Shown here: one piece after another, positions 42,500 through 50,865 of the stretch
How the letters are laid out: the number at the start of each line of letters is the position of its first letter
Numbering within the stretch: the first letter of the stretch is position 1
NCBI GenBank assembly: GCA_943330855.2
Contig: CALQJI020000005.1
Coordinates: 1-64,000 of the forward strand
Reading direction: 5' to 3'
Source of the DNA: Klebsiella pneumoniae
GTDB taxonomy: Bacteria; Verrucomicrobiota; Verrucomicrobiia; Limisphaerales; SXTU01
DNA: 64,000 nt
Translations under genes and position numbers: made by a program
The notes under the pieces: generated by a model
The model's database searches: none
Seen by the model: only the letters and a program-made list of their open reading frames with translations
Told to the model about the DNA's origin: nothing

Positions 42500-43042
42500 T
42501 TACTTCTTCTCCGCCACACCGAGTTCCTTGAGCTTGGCAGCGATGTCCATGGCGTGGGTGGCGGGCTTCACGGCCTTGTCCACATGGAGGATTTTGCCGT
42601 CCTTGCCGATGTAGTAGGTCCAGCGAGAGGCCATGCCTTTTTCATTCAGCACGCCCAGCGCCTTGGCCGTGTCCTTCTTCGGATCACTCAAGATGGCGTA
42701 GTCAAGGTCGAGGGATTTCGCGAAGGCCGTGTTGCCCTTCTCGCCGTCCGCCGCGTCCACGCTGGCGGTGAAGTAGGCCACGTCGAACTTGCGAATGGCC
42801 GCACCGTCCGCGCGCATCGACTTGCATTCAGCAGTGCAACCACCGGTGAAGGCTTTCGGGAACCACGCGATGACAATGGCTTTCTTGCCCTTGAAATCGG
42901 CGAGGCTGTAGGTCTTGCCGTCGCTGCCCTGGAGTTTGAAGTCCGGGGCGGGATCGCCGGCTTTGAGTTCAGCGGCCACAGCAGCCAGGCCCGTGAGGGC
43001 GAGAGCGGCGACGATGGAGCTGAGGCGGAAGAGATTTTTCAT
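42500..43042 (-). CDS. Exported peroxiredoxin (BCP/PrxQ-like)
   Basis: 180 residues. Signal peptide at 1-23 (MKNLFRLSSIVAALALTGLA AVA). The thioredoxin-fold peroxidase domain follows: GDPAPDFKLQGSDGKTYSLA DF, then the peroxidatic Cys motif AFTGGCTAEC, where a second Cys five residues on may act as the resolving Cys as in PrxQ. It reduces peroxides in the periplasm. The Pro of the usual PxxxTxxC is seen as P-KAFTGGC. Next to another peroxiredoxin 34 bases upstream on the same strand, suggesting a two-compartment defence pair. Confidence 0.9.
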   Translation of the reverse strand: MKNLFRLSSIVAALALTGLAAVAAELKAGDPAPDFKLQGSDGKTYSLADFKGKKAIVIAWFPKAFTGGCTAECKSMRADGAAIRKFDVAYFTASVDAADGEKGNTAFAKSLDLDYAILSDPKKDTAKALGVLNEKGMASRWTYYIGKDGKILHVDKAVKPATHAMDIAAKLKELGVAEKK

Positions 43043-43076
43043 GGTGAAGCTTTGGACGGCGGGCGGCCGGCAAGAG

Positions 43077-43556
43077 TTACTGGAGCTTGGCGAGCACTTC
43101 CTTCACGGCGGCGAAGTTGGGCAGGTCCTTCACGGTCGCGGTCTGCTCGCTATATTGAACGACCCCAGCCTTATCCACGACGAAGGCTGCGCGGGCGCTG
43201 ACGGCACCGAAGCCGCCCAAGTCAGGCAGGAGCACGCCGTAAGCGGTGGCGGTCTGCTTGTTGAGATCGCTGGCGATGGTGATGCCGATGTTGTGCTGCT
43301 TGGCCCAGGCTTCCTGCGCGAAGGGGCTGTCCACGCTGATGGCGATGACGTCCGCGTTCAGGCCGGAGTAGGCGGAGAGGCCGGCGGTGATGTCACACAT
43401 CTCCGTGGTGCAGACGCCGGTGAAGGCGAGCGGGAAGAAGAGGATAACGGTGTTCTTCTGGCCGGCGTTGGCCGAGAGTTTCACGTCCGTGATTCCAGCG
43501 GCGTTCTTGCTCTTGAGGGAGAAATCCGGGGCTTTGGTTCCGACTGCGATGGGCAT
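43077..43556 (-). CDS. Peroxiredoxin (AhpE/TSA-like)
   Basis: 159 residues from ATG 43556. GTKAPDFSLKSKNAAGITDV KLS opens the fold. The peroxidatic Cys is in FFPLAFTGVCTTEMC (PLAFTGVCT), the full PxxxTxxC motif. DVIAISVDSPFAQEAWAKQH and the Arg in SARAAFVVDKAGV complete the active site. Without signal peptide, so cytosolic. An open frame extends 41 codons upstream, but MPIAVGTKAP is the normal N-terminus. Divergent from the lipoprotein gene at 43688. Confidence 0.92.
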   Translation of the reverse strand: MPIAVGTKAPDFSLKSKNAAGITDVKLSANAGQKNTVILFFPLAFTGVCTTEMCDITAGLSAYSGLNADVIAISVDSPFAQEAWAKQHNIGITIASDLNKQTATAYGVLLPDLGGFGAVSARAAFVVDKAGVVQYSEQTATVKDLPNFAAVKEVLAKLQ

Positions 43557-43687
43557 AATTTTTTTGAGTTCTGGGTTTAGTAAACTGCGGGCGGACATAT
43601 ACGGCCCGGCTGGGGAGGTGTCAAACGACGATTCCGCCCGCGCCGGAGCTTTGACACAGCCACGCCAAGCCAATAGCATTTGCGGCC

Positions 43688-44119
43688 ATGAATAACCACT
43701 TGCTTAAGAAATCACTCTACTTCGCTCTGGCTGCTTCAACGCTTGCGTTCGGTGGCTGCCGCAAGCGGGGCGGGACTGCGGCATCCAGTCCCGGAACAAC
43801 TGATCCCAACGCTTCCTCGTCCTCCGCACCAGCAGCTCCGAAAGGAGAATTCACCCCTGCACCAGCGGTGCCCGCCGACTCACCAGCGGCAAAGGCGCAC
43901 AGTGAGATGGACCAGAAGCTCGCCAGCGGGAATGTGCAGTTGCAACTTCAGGTGCTTGATGAACTGGTGCAGGCTTGGGTCATGTCGCAGAACGCAATCC
44001 CGAAGAATCTAGAGGCGTTGGTGCAGGCCAAGATGTTGACCAAGCTGCCAGCTCCGCCAGCGGGCAAGCGGTTCGCCGTTGATCAGAAGACCGGCCGAGC
44101 CGTTTTGGTAAATCAGTAG
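43688..44119 (+). CDS. Putative lipoprotein of unknown function
   Basis: 143 residues. The N-terminal signal MNNHLLKKSLYFALAASTLA FGGC has a lipobox (FGGC). A Ser/Pro/Ala-rich linker (about 30-75) precedes a helical C-terminal part (LQLQVLDELVQAWVMSQNAI PKNLEALVQAKML) ending AGKRFAVDQKTGRAVLVNQ. This last block resembles short proteins found beside prepilin genes in Verrucomicrobia, and a prepilin-type gene is indeed the convergent neighbour, 7 bases away. No function can be assigned. Confidence 0.8.
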   Translation: MNNHLLKKSLYFALAASTLAFGGCRKRGGTAASSPGTTDPNASSSSAPAAPKGEFTPAPAVPADSPAAKAHSEMDQKLASGNVQLQLQVLDELVQAWVMSQNAIPKNLEALVQAKMLTKLPAPPAGKRFAVDQKTGRAVLVNQ

Positions 44120-44126
44120 CCGTGGG

Positions 44127-44909
44127 CTACTGGCGATCCCACAGGGCGAGCGGATGGCCGACAGGGAGCGTCGCGCCGGTAGTCGGGTCCTGAAAGCCAA
44201 ACTTGCTGGCGGGCATGAAGTCGGCCCGGCCGTTCATGAAGACGGCCGCTGCCCGGCCGCTGTGGCGGTTGGCTACCCGCTCACCGTTGGCTGCACCCAA
44301 GCCGGTCCGTTCGTAGTAAGGGGAGTTGGACGGAGTGCGCCACAACTGAGTTCCGGAGAAAGGCGTCTGTAATATCCAGTTATCCGGACTGAGCGTCGGA
44401 GAAGGAATCGAGTTAAGGTCCATCTGGCCCGCATCGGCCAACACAATAGTGTCCTCAGGTTTCGCAATTTCATGCTCCTTCAGCGAGTTGTTGCCGGTGG
44501 GAATCCACCTTCCCAACTCGGAGTGATTCATGCCGATGCCGATACCAGTGGTGCCGACCTTGACGCTGGGGCATTTGAAAATGTCCCGGTTTCCGCTCAC
44601 CTGCTTGGCGAGTAAGTCCGGCCACCACTTGTGCAGCGCGCTGGGGAGAATTGGGTTCGGGATGGGGTTCAGCACCATGTCGCTATCGCGGGCCAGTTCG
44701 ACAATCTTTCCGTCAGAATCATCCGTGTAAAACTTGTAGGCAAACGCGAGTTGACGGGAGTTGCTCATGCACCGTGTTCCCAGCGCCTTTTCCTTCGCCT
44801 TCGCCAACGCCGGCAACAGCATCCCCGCCAGTATCGCGATGATGGCGATGACGACGAGCAGTTCGATGAGGGTGAAGGCGGCGCGCGCTTGAGGGTTGAT
44901 TCGCTTCAT
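44127..44909 (-). CDS. Prepilin-type N-terminal cleavage/methylation protein (pseudopilin)
   Basis: 260 residues. The class III signal is complete: RAAFTLIELLVVIAIIAILA GMLLPALAKAKEKA (the conserved Glu at +5). CMSNSRQLAFAYKFYTDDSD GK, KWWPDLLAKQVSGNRDIFKC PS and the C-terminal NRHSGRAAAVFMNGRADFM are standard for the family. It would be cut by prepilin peptidase and inserted in the inner membrane, possibly as part of a type II secretion or pseudopilus system, though genomes of this group carry many such genes without nearby machinery. It shows what the broken copy at 130-819 has lost. Confidence 0.92.
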   Translation of the reverse strand: MKRINPQARAAFTLIELLVVIAIIAILAGMLLPALAKAKEKALGTRCMSNSRQLAFAYKFYTDDSDGKIVELARDSDMVLNPIPNPILPSALHKWWPDLLAKQVSGNRDIFKCPSVKVGTTGIGIGMNHSELGRWIPTGNNSLKEHEIAKPEDTIVLADAGQMDLNSIPSPTLSPDNWILQTPFSGTQLWRTPSNSPYYERTGLGAANGERVANRHSGRAAAVFMNGRADFMPASKFGFQDPTTGATLPVGHPLALWDRQ

Positions 44910-45023
44910 AAGTGACTCGGGCTAGTATTTTGATGCGCTTATCTGGCGGTTTAGTCAACCAAGGGCTTGGGGCTAAGTGGCTTTCGACTGGCTTCCTCAC
45001 CGCCCTTCGCCGCACTTTGCGCC

Positions 45024-45677
45024 GTGCCCAAGTGGTTCAAGTTTATTCTCGGTTTCCTCCTCCTCCCGGTGTGCGCGGGGGCGGTGCCGGCGTTGGTGCA
45101 AGTCGTGCGCGTGGGCGGCGGGGCTTCGGAAGTCTGGGTGCCGCTCGGGGCGGGCGCGGCGTGCTGGCTGGTGGTCTTTGCGCTGCTGCCCAAGCCGATG
45201 TGGATTTACGTGGTCGGGCATGAGCTGACACACGTCGTGTGGTCGTGGCTCTTCGGTGGCAAGTTGAAGAAGTTCAAGGCCACGTCGCAGGGCGGTGAGG
45301 TGGTCATCACGAAGTCCAACTTCCTCGTCGCGCTCGCGCCGTATTTTTTCCCGCTCTACGCGGTGCTGGTGGTGCTCGGGTTCCTCACCGGCCACCTCAT
45401 CTGGGGCTGGGCGAGGTGGACGCCGTTCTTCCACCTGCTGCTGGGCGCGGCCTACGCGTTCCACCTCACGCTCACGTGGGAGATTCTCCAGACCCGGCAG
45501 TCCGACATCACCGGGCAGGGCTACCTCTTCTCCGGCGTCATCATCTTCCTCGGCAACGCGCTCGTGCTGCTGCTGGGCATCCCGCTGCTCACGGGACAAG
45601 GCCGCTTGCTCACCGTGCTGGGCTGGTGGATGGAAGCGACGGGCGCGCTGCTGAAGCGGCTCGGTGCGCTGCTGTGA
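45024..45677 (+). CDS. M50-like (site-2 protease type) membrane metallopeptidase
   Basis: 217 residues from GTG 45024 (TTG 44967 upstream is possible). Five or six hydrophobic segments. The zinc motif is IYVVGHELTHVVWSWLFGGK (HELTH, the HExxH site inside a membrane helix), as in M50 proteases. A second motif for the third ligand (NxxPxxPLDG in S2P) is not evident; NFLVALAPYFFPLYAV may take its place. A small family of such proteins in PVC bacteria is annotated only as M50 family. It may act in regulated intramembrane proteolysis, but no partner gene is adjacent. Confidence 0.75.
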   Translation: MPKWFKFILGFLLLPVCAGAVPALVQVVRVGGGASEVWVPLGAGAACWLVVFALLPKPMWIYVVGHELTHVVWSWLFGGKLKKFKATSQGGEVVITKSNFLVALAPYFFPLYAVLVVLGFLTGHLIWGWARWTPFFHLLLGAAYAFHLTLTWEILQTRQSDITGQGYLFSGVIIFLGNALVLLLGIPLLTGQGRLLTVLGWWMEATGALLKRLGALL

Positions 45678-45686
45678 GGGGCGGGA

Positions 45687-45811
45687 ATTGCCCGCGGATA
45701 ACGCGGATGAGGACGCCACGCGGCAAATTGATGGTGACACGACACGGTTCCGCAGAGTGGGCCATTCCCGACTCTTTCTTATCCGCGTCATCTGCGTTAT
45801 CCGCGGGCAAT
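45687..45811. repeat. Long inverted repeat (family J)
   Basis: ATTGCCCGCGGATAACGCGG ATGA at the left and TCATCTGCGTTATCCGCGGG CAAT at the right, 125 bases in all. It lies between the peptidase and the giant fusion gene. Confidence 0.9.
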
Positions 45812-45878
45812 GCCTCTACTTTCGGCCTTAAGAATCTCCTACCGCCACCGCGCCTGCTTTCCTAATCTCCGCCCAGCC

Positions 45879-48800
45879 ATGAACCGACTCTTGCGCCCGC
45901 TCCTCCTGCTCGCCCTCGCCAGCACCTTCGCCTCCGCCGCGCCCGCGGACATCTTCGCCCGCTCGAACCTCGTCGCGTGGTGCATCGTGCCCTTCGATGC
46001 GAAGAAGCGCGGCCCCGCCGAGCGCGCGGAGATGGTCGCGAAGCTCGGCTTCCCGCGCGTCGCCTACGACTGGCGCGCGGAACACGTCGCCGAGTTCGAG
46101 ACGGAGATTCTGGAATACAAGAAGCGCGGCCTCGACTACTTCGCCTTCTGGGCCATGCACGAGGAGGCGTTCAAGCTCTTCGCCAAGCACGGCCTGCACC
46201 CGCAGATTTGGATGACCGTGCCGAGTCCCGCCGGGGCGACGCAGGCCGAGCGGGTCGAGAAGGCCGCCGCGCAAATACTCTCGTCCGCCGAGCGCGCGCG
46301 GAAGGCTGGCAGCCAGCTCGGCCTCTACAACCACGGCGGCTGGGGCGGCGAGCCGGAAAACATGGTGGCCGTCTGCGAACAGCTCCGCACCAAGCACAGC
46401 GCAACGAACGTCGGCATCATCTACAACCTCCACCACGGCCACGACCACGTGGACCGCTTCGCCGCCGCGCTTGCCGCGATGAAGCCGCACCTGCTCTGCC
46501 TCAACCTCAACGGCATGACCCGCGACGGCGAGAAGCGCGGGCAGAAAATTCTCCCGCTCGGCTCCGGCGAACTCGACCTCGCGCTCCTGCAACTCATCCG
46601 CGACTCCGGCTATCGCGGTCCCATCGGCATCATCGGCCACACGAACGACGATGTGGAGCAGCGCCTCCGCGACAATCTCGACGGCCTCGACTGGTTGCTC
46701 CCACAGCTCAACGGCCAGCCCGCCGGGCCGAAGCCCAAGTATCGCACGCTGGCCGCAGTGAAGGCCGACGCACCTGCTGCACAGCCTCGTCTTGCCGCGA
46801 ACAACGTTCCGGCTGGCCAGCCCTCACTCGCTGCTGCATTCGGCAGAGCCCTCGCTGGCGGGATGCTCGTCGAGGGCAAGGCGGCTTACCGCGAGTTGCC
46901 GCTCACAGTCGAACTCCGCGCGAAGCTCAACTCCAAAGGTGGTTTCAACATCCTCGTCGCCAGCGACACGAAGGCGTCCGCGCAGCACTGGGAACTCTAC
47001 AGTTACGGTGGCAGCGGCGTGTTCAGCCTCTACCTGCCGGGCCGGGGCGGGGAGTTCAAATCCTCCACCGACATCTGCGACGGCCAGTGGCACGCGCTCG
47101 CCGCCCTCATCGAGGCGCAGCGCGTGCGGCTCTTCGTGGACGGGAAGCAAGTGCTCGACGCGCCAGCCAAGGCGCTCTCTGGCACGCCGCAGCCGGGCGG
47201 GCTGGCCTTCGGGCGGCTCGTGGAAGGCGGCATGGGCTGCGATGGCTTGGTGGATGACGTGCGCCTCTCGAAGGGCGTGCGGGAAATCAACGGCGTGCCG
47301 AAGGAGCCGCTGAAGCCGGACGCGCAGACCATCGGGCTGTGGAACTTCGATGACCTGAAGACTTCGGTCGTCCCCCTCACCCCAGCCCTCTCCCCCGGTG
47401 GGAGAGAGGGAGTCAAAGCGGCGGTGAAACCCACGCTGCTCTACCCCAAGCAACCCACCCGCGAAGCCACCGAGCAGGCCGCGACCGCCGCGAACTTGAA
47501 ACAACTCCCCGCCGTCCGCCTCGCGTCCATCCACGCGCTGTCCGCCGCGCCGACGCTGAAGCCCGACGGCTCCGCTGATATGTCCGGGGCCACCGTCCTC
47601 CAGCTCCCCAGCGCCCAGTGGACCACGCTCGACGCCGCGACCAAGTCCCTCTTCTTCACGTTCTACGCCGATGCCGACCGCGACGTCACGCTGCGCATCG
47701 GCTGCAAGCGGCCCGTGCAGACCAAGTTCAACAACGGCCCGTTGCCCTCCGACCTCGGCCCGCCCGGCTGGCTCGCCGGGCAGATTGGCAACATCGCCGA
47801 CCCCGTGCCGTTCCACGTCCGGCTGCGCGCGGGTGACAACTTCCTCGCGCTCACTTTCACCGAGACGGTGCCGTTCTACTTCGAGCTGGACGCGCTGGGC
47901 CGCGACTTGCGCGAGCAGCTCAACGCGCGGTTGAGCGCCGACTTTCCACCGACGGGCGAGGCGCGCTACTACAAGCTGGAGACCGTCGCGGTGCCCAGCG
48001 GCATCGCGCTGGAGGTGGGCGGCATGGCGTTCAACAGCGACGGCTCCCTGATGGTCTGCACGCGACGCGGGGAAATCTGGCGCTACGTGAACGCGACGTT
48101 GCAAGCCGAGTGCGCGAAGCCCGGCCTGAACCGCGCGGCAATGCTCAAGGGTGCTGGTAGGGACGCGCTGCGCGCGTCCTCGACCGCCCATGAAGGCCGA
48201 CCACAGGTCGGCCCTACCGGCTACGGGGACAAGTGGGAACTCTTCGCCACCGGCCTGCACGAGCCGCTCGGGCTCCTCACCGGCAAGCCCGGCGAAGTCT
48301 TCGTCGTGCAGCGCTCCGAGCTGACGCGCATCACGGACACCGACGGAGATGGCAAGGCCGACCTCTTCGAGACGCTCGACCAGAACTGCGGCGTCTCCGG
48401 CAGCCAGCACGCCTACATCTTCGGCCCCGTGCGCGACCAGGCGGGCAACCTCTGGGGGGCCATCTCCGGCATCGGCGTGAGCGGGCCGGGCAAGTATTTT
48501 GGCTGGAGTTTTAAGGTCACGCCCAAGGGCGAGTTCATCCCCGTGAGCAAAGGCCTGCGTTCACCCAACGGCCTGTGCATGACCCCGGAAGGCGACCTCT
48601 TCATCACCGACAATCAAGGCGAATGGATGGGCACCTCGCCCCTGCATCACGTCAGCAAAGACGCCTTCCACGGCCACCCGCAGGCGCTCAAGTGGGACCC
48701 GACCTTCACCGCGCTCCCCGTCGCCGACGAGCTGGCGAAGATTCGCAAGCTCCCCGCCATCCAGTTCCCCTACGGCACCATGGGCCAGTCCCTCGCCGAG

Positions 48801-49421
48801 CCGGTGGTGGACACGACCGGCGGCAAGTTCGGCCCCTTCGCCGGGCAGATGTTTGTGTGCGACGAGAGCAAGTGCCTCGTCGTGCGCGTGGCGCTGGAGA
48901 AGGTGGACGGCGAATGGCAGGGCGCGTGCCTGCCCTTCCGCAGCGGCTTCCAGGGCGGTAACAACCGCGCCGCCTTCGCGCCCGATGGCAGCCTCTACGT
49001 GGGCCAGACCGACCGCGGCTGGGGCAGCACTGGCGGCAAATCCTTCGGCCTGCAACGCCTCGCGTGGAGCGGCGAAGTGCCCTTCGAGATTGAGACGATG
49101 AAGCTGACCCCCGACGGCTTCGACGTGCGCTTCACCCGCCCCGTGGATAAGTCCACCGCCGCGAACCCGGCCCACTGGTCCCTCTCGCACTACCACTACC
49201 TCTACCGCCCGCAATACGGCTCCCCGCAGCAGGACATCACGCCGGTGCAGGTGGCGAGCGCCACCGTCTCCGCCGACGGGCGCACCGTGCGGCTGAAGCT
49301 GCCCGAGCTGCGGACGGGGAAGGTTTACGAACTCCACCACACGAACCTCCGCGCCGACGACGGCACCGCCCCGCTGCACACCTCGGCGTATTACACGCTG
49401 AACCGTAGTCGCAGGCTTTAG
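45879..49421 (+). CDS. Giant exported fusion: TIM-barrel, LamG and propeller domains
   Basis: 1180 residues with signal peptide (LLRPLLLLALASTFASA). Residues about 25-300 are a sugar-phosphate isomerase/epimerase-like TIM barrel (KLGFPRVAYDWRAEHVAEFE; GPIGIIGHTNDDVEQRL). About 335-490 is a concanavalin/LamG domain (FSLYLPGRGGEFKSSTDICD GQWHALAALI; RLFVDGKQVLDAPA). About 590-1080 is a PVC dehydrogenase-type propeller (GGMAFNSDGSLMVCTRRGEI WRY; GPVRDQAGNLWGAISGIG; CMTPEGDLFITDNQGEWMG). Carbohydrate binding and oxidation outside the cytosol is likely. Two palindromes are read in frame (498-511 and 760-780), and the last six residues come from repeat C2. Start at ATG 45879, after repeat J. Confidence 0.85.
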   Translation: MNRLLRPLLLLALASTFASAAPADIFARSNLVAWCIVPFDAKKRGPAERAEMVAKLGFPRVAYDWRAEHVAEFETEILEYKKRGLDYFAFWAMHEEAFKLFAKHGLHPQIWMTVPSPAGATQAERVEKAAAQILSSAERARKAGSQLGLYNHGGWGGEPENMVAVCEQLRTKHSATNVGIIYNLHHGHDHVDRFAAALAAMKPHLLCLNLNGMTRDGEKRGQKILPLGSGELDLALLQLIRDSGYRGPIGIIGHTNDDVEQRLRDNLDGLDWLLPQLNGQPAGPKPKYRTLAAVKADAPAAQPRLAANNVPAGQPSLAAAFGRALAGGMLVEGKAAYRELPLTVELRAKLNSKGGFNILVASDTKASAQHWELYSYGGSGVFSLYLPGRGGEFKSSTDICDGQWHALAALIEAQRVRLFVDGKQVLDAPAKALSGTPQPGGLAFGRLVEGGMGCDGLVDDVRLSKGVREINGVPKEPLKPDAQTIGLWNFDDLKTSVVPLTPALSPGGREGVKAAVKPTLLYPKQPTREATEQAATAANLKQLPAVRLASIHALSAAPTLKPDGSADMSGATVLQLPSAQWTTLDAATKSLFFTFYADADRDVTLRIGCKRPVQTKFNNGPLPSDLGPPGWLAGQIGNIADPVPFHVRLRAGDNFLALTFTETVPFYFELDALGRDLREQLNARLSADFPPTGEARYYKLETVAVPSGIALEVGGMAFNSDGSLMVCTRRGEIWRYVNATLQAECAKPGLNRAAMLKGAGRDALRASSTAHEGRPQVGPTGYGDKWELFATGLHEPLGLLTGKPGEVFVVQRSELTRITDTDGDGKADLFETLDQNCGVSGSQHAYIFGPVRDQAGNLWGAISGIGVSGPGKYFGWSFKVTPKGEFIPVSKGLRSPNGLCMTPEGDLFITDNQGEWMGTSPLHHVSKDAFHGHPQALKWDPTFTALPVADELAKIRKLPAIQFPYGTMGQSLAEPVVDTTGGKFGPFAGQMFVCDESKCLVVRVALEKVDGEWQGACLPFRSGFQGGNNRAAFAPDGSLYVGQTDRGWGSTGGKSFGLQRLAWSGEVPFEIETMKLTPDGFDVRFTRPVDKSTAANPAHWSLSHYHYLYRPQYGSPQQDITPVQVASATVSADGRTVRLKLPELRTGKVYELHHTNLRADDGTAPLHTSAYYTLNRSRRL
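47371..47411. repeat. Family F hairpin inside the fusion gene (F3)
   Basis: TCCCCCTCACCCCAGCCCTC TCCCCCGGTGGGAGAGAGGG A, read in frame as VPLTPALSPGGREG. The PLTPALSPxGRE peptide is a known signature of this repeat wherever it is translated. Confidence 0.85.
48156..48218. repeat. Family G palindromic element inside the fusion gene
   Basis: GGTAGGGACGCGCTGCGCGC ... GGTCGGCCCTACC: the outer arms GGTAGGG/CCCTACC pair, and GCGCTGCGCGC and GGCCGACC.ACAGGTCGGCC form inner hairpins. 63 bases = 21 codons, read as GRDALRASSTAHEGRPQVGP T. Confidence 0.85.
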
Positions 49422-49470
49422 CCTGCGCGTGGTGTGGTTGACTGAAGCGCAACCTGAAGGTTGCGACTAC
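49405..49470. repeat. Family C palindromic element (C2), supplies a stop codon
   Basis: GTAGTCGCAGGCTTTAGCCT GCGC ... GCGCAACCTGAAGGTTGCGA CTAC. The fusion gene runs 17 bases into it and stops at TAG inside the first arm (RSRRL-stop). Confidence 0.92.
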
Positions 49471-49485
49471 GGGCCGACGCCGAGC

Positions 49486-50772
49486 TCACTTCGCCATCAG
49501 CTCCTCAATCTCCTCCGCCTCCACCGGAGTCCCCGCCATCAAGTCCACCGGACCCTCCGGCGTCACCACGATGTCGTTCTCCAAGCGCACGGCGAAGCCT
49601 TCCTTCGGGATGTAAATGCCCGGCTCGACCGTCAGCACCCAGCCGGGCGCGAACGGCTCAGTGGTGAAGCCCACGTCATGCACGTCCAGCCCGAGCGGGT
49701 GGCCCAGGCCGTGCATAAAATACTTCCGGCAGGCCAGCTCGTCCTCGGTCTGCTTCTTGATGTCGGCCTTCGTGATGAGGCCGAGCGCCAGCAGTTCATC
49801 GTTCATCATGAACTGCGATTCCTTCTGCCAGTCGCGCGCCAGCTTGCCCACGGTCGCGCCCGCGATGCTCGCCCGCATGACGCGCAGCACGGCGTTATAA
49901 ACCGCTTTTTGCCGGCGCGTGAACTTGCCGCTCACGGGAATCGTGCGCGTGAGGTCGGCGTTGTAATTGGCGTAGCTCGCTGCGACGTCGAGGAGCAGCA
50001 GGTCGCCTTTCTTGCACGGCTGGTCGTTCTGGTTGTAGTGCAGCACGCAGGCGTTCGCGCCGCTGGCGATGATGGGGTTGTAGGCAAACTTCGCGCGGTT
50101 CCGCACGAACTCGTGCACCAGCTCGGCTTCGACTTCGCACTCGTTCACGCCGGGTTTCACGAACTTGAGCAGTCGGCGGAAACCTTTCTCGGTGATGCCA
50201 ACGGCCTGCTGGAGCAACGCGATTTCCGTATCGGTCTTCACCACGCGCAACGGGTGCATGAGCCGCGCGAGGCGGTGGTAGCTGTGCAACGGGAACTTCG
50301 CCTGGCACTCGCGCGCGAACCGGGTGTCGCGCGTCTCCACCTCCACGGCGGCGCGCTTGTGTTCGTTGGAGTTGAGCCAGACGTGCTCCAGTTCGCACAT
50401 GATTTGGCGAAAGAGGACGGGGAACTCGGACAGCCACTTGACCTGCGGGAGGCCGGAGATTTTGGTGGCCGCGTCCTTCGTGTGCTTGTGGCCTTCCCAA
50501 ATCTTCAGGTGCTCGTTCGGCTCACGGAGGAAGAGGATTTCGCGGTGCTTCGGGTCGAAGGCATCCGGCGCGAGGAGCAGGATGCTCTCCTCCTGCTCGA
50601 TGCCGGTCAGGTAAAACAGGTCGGAGTTCGGGTGCATCATCAGCGAGCCGTCGGCGTTGGTGGGCAACACGTCGTTGGCGTTGACGATGGCGAGGGACTT
50701 GGCGGGCAGGAGCTTCTTGAGTCGCTCGCGGTTTTGGACAAACAACTTTGAGTCAATCGGTGCATGGCGCAT
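49486..50772 (-). CDS. pepP: Xaa-Pro aminopeptidase (aminopeptidase P)
   Basis: 428 residues, normal length. The N-terminal AMP_N domain (FYLTGIEQEESILLLAPDAF) is followed by a pita-bread peptidase domain. The dinuclear metal ligands are seen in LLLLDVAASYANYNADLTRT IP (two Asp), FMHGLGHPLGLDVHDVG (His), LTVEPGIYI (Glu) and GFAVRLENDIVVT (Glu). It removes an N-terminal residue preceding proline, in the cytosol. Single gene, convergent with the fusion protein gene across repeat C2. Confidence 0.94.
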   Translation of the reverse strand: MRHAPIDSKLFVQNRERLKKLLPAKSLAIVNANDVLPTNADGSLMMHPNSDLFYLTGIEQEESILLLAPDAFDPKHREILFLREPNEHLKIWEGHKHTKDAATKISGLPQVKWLSEFPVLFRQIMCELEHVWLNSNEHKRAAVEVETRDTRFARECQAKFPLHSYHRLARLMHPLRVVKTDTEIALLQQAVGITEKGFRRLLKFVKPGVNECEVEAELVHEFVRNRAKFAYNPIIASGANACVLHYNQNDQPCKKGDLLLLDVAASYANYNADLTRTIPVSGKFTRRQKAVYNAVLRVMRASIAGATVGKLARDWQKESQFMMNDELLALGLITKADIKKQTEDELACRKYFMHGLGHPLGLDVHDVGFTTEPFAPGWVLTVEPGIYIPKEGFAVRLENDIVVTPEGPVDLMAGTPVEAEEIEELMAK

Positions 50773-50865
50773 GGGTGGAGTGTGGCAAAGGAGCGGGCGA
50801 GAGCCGAGTGAAGATTTTCGGGTAGGAGACGGTGTGAGGAGTCTCTCACTGCTCGGCGGAAGCAG

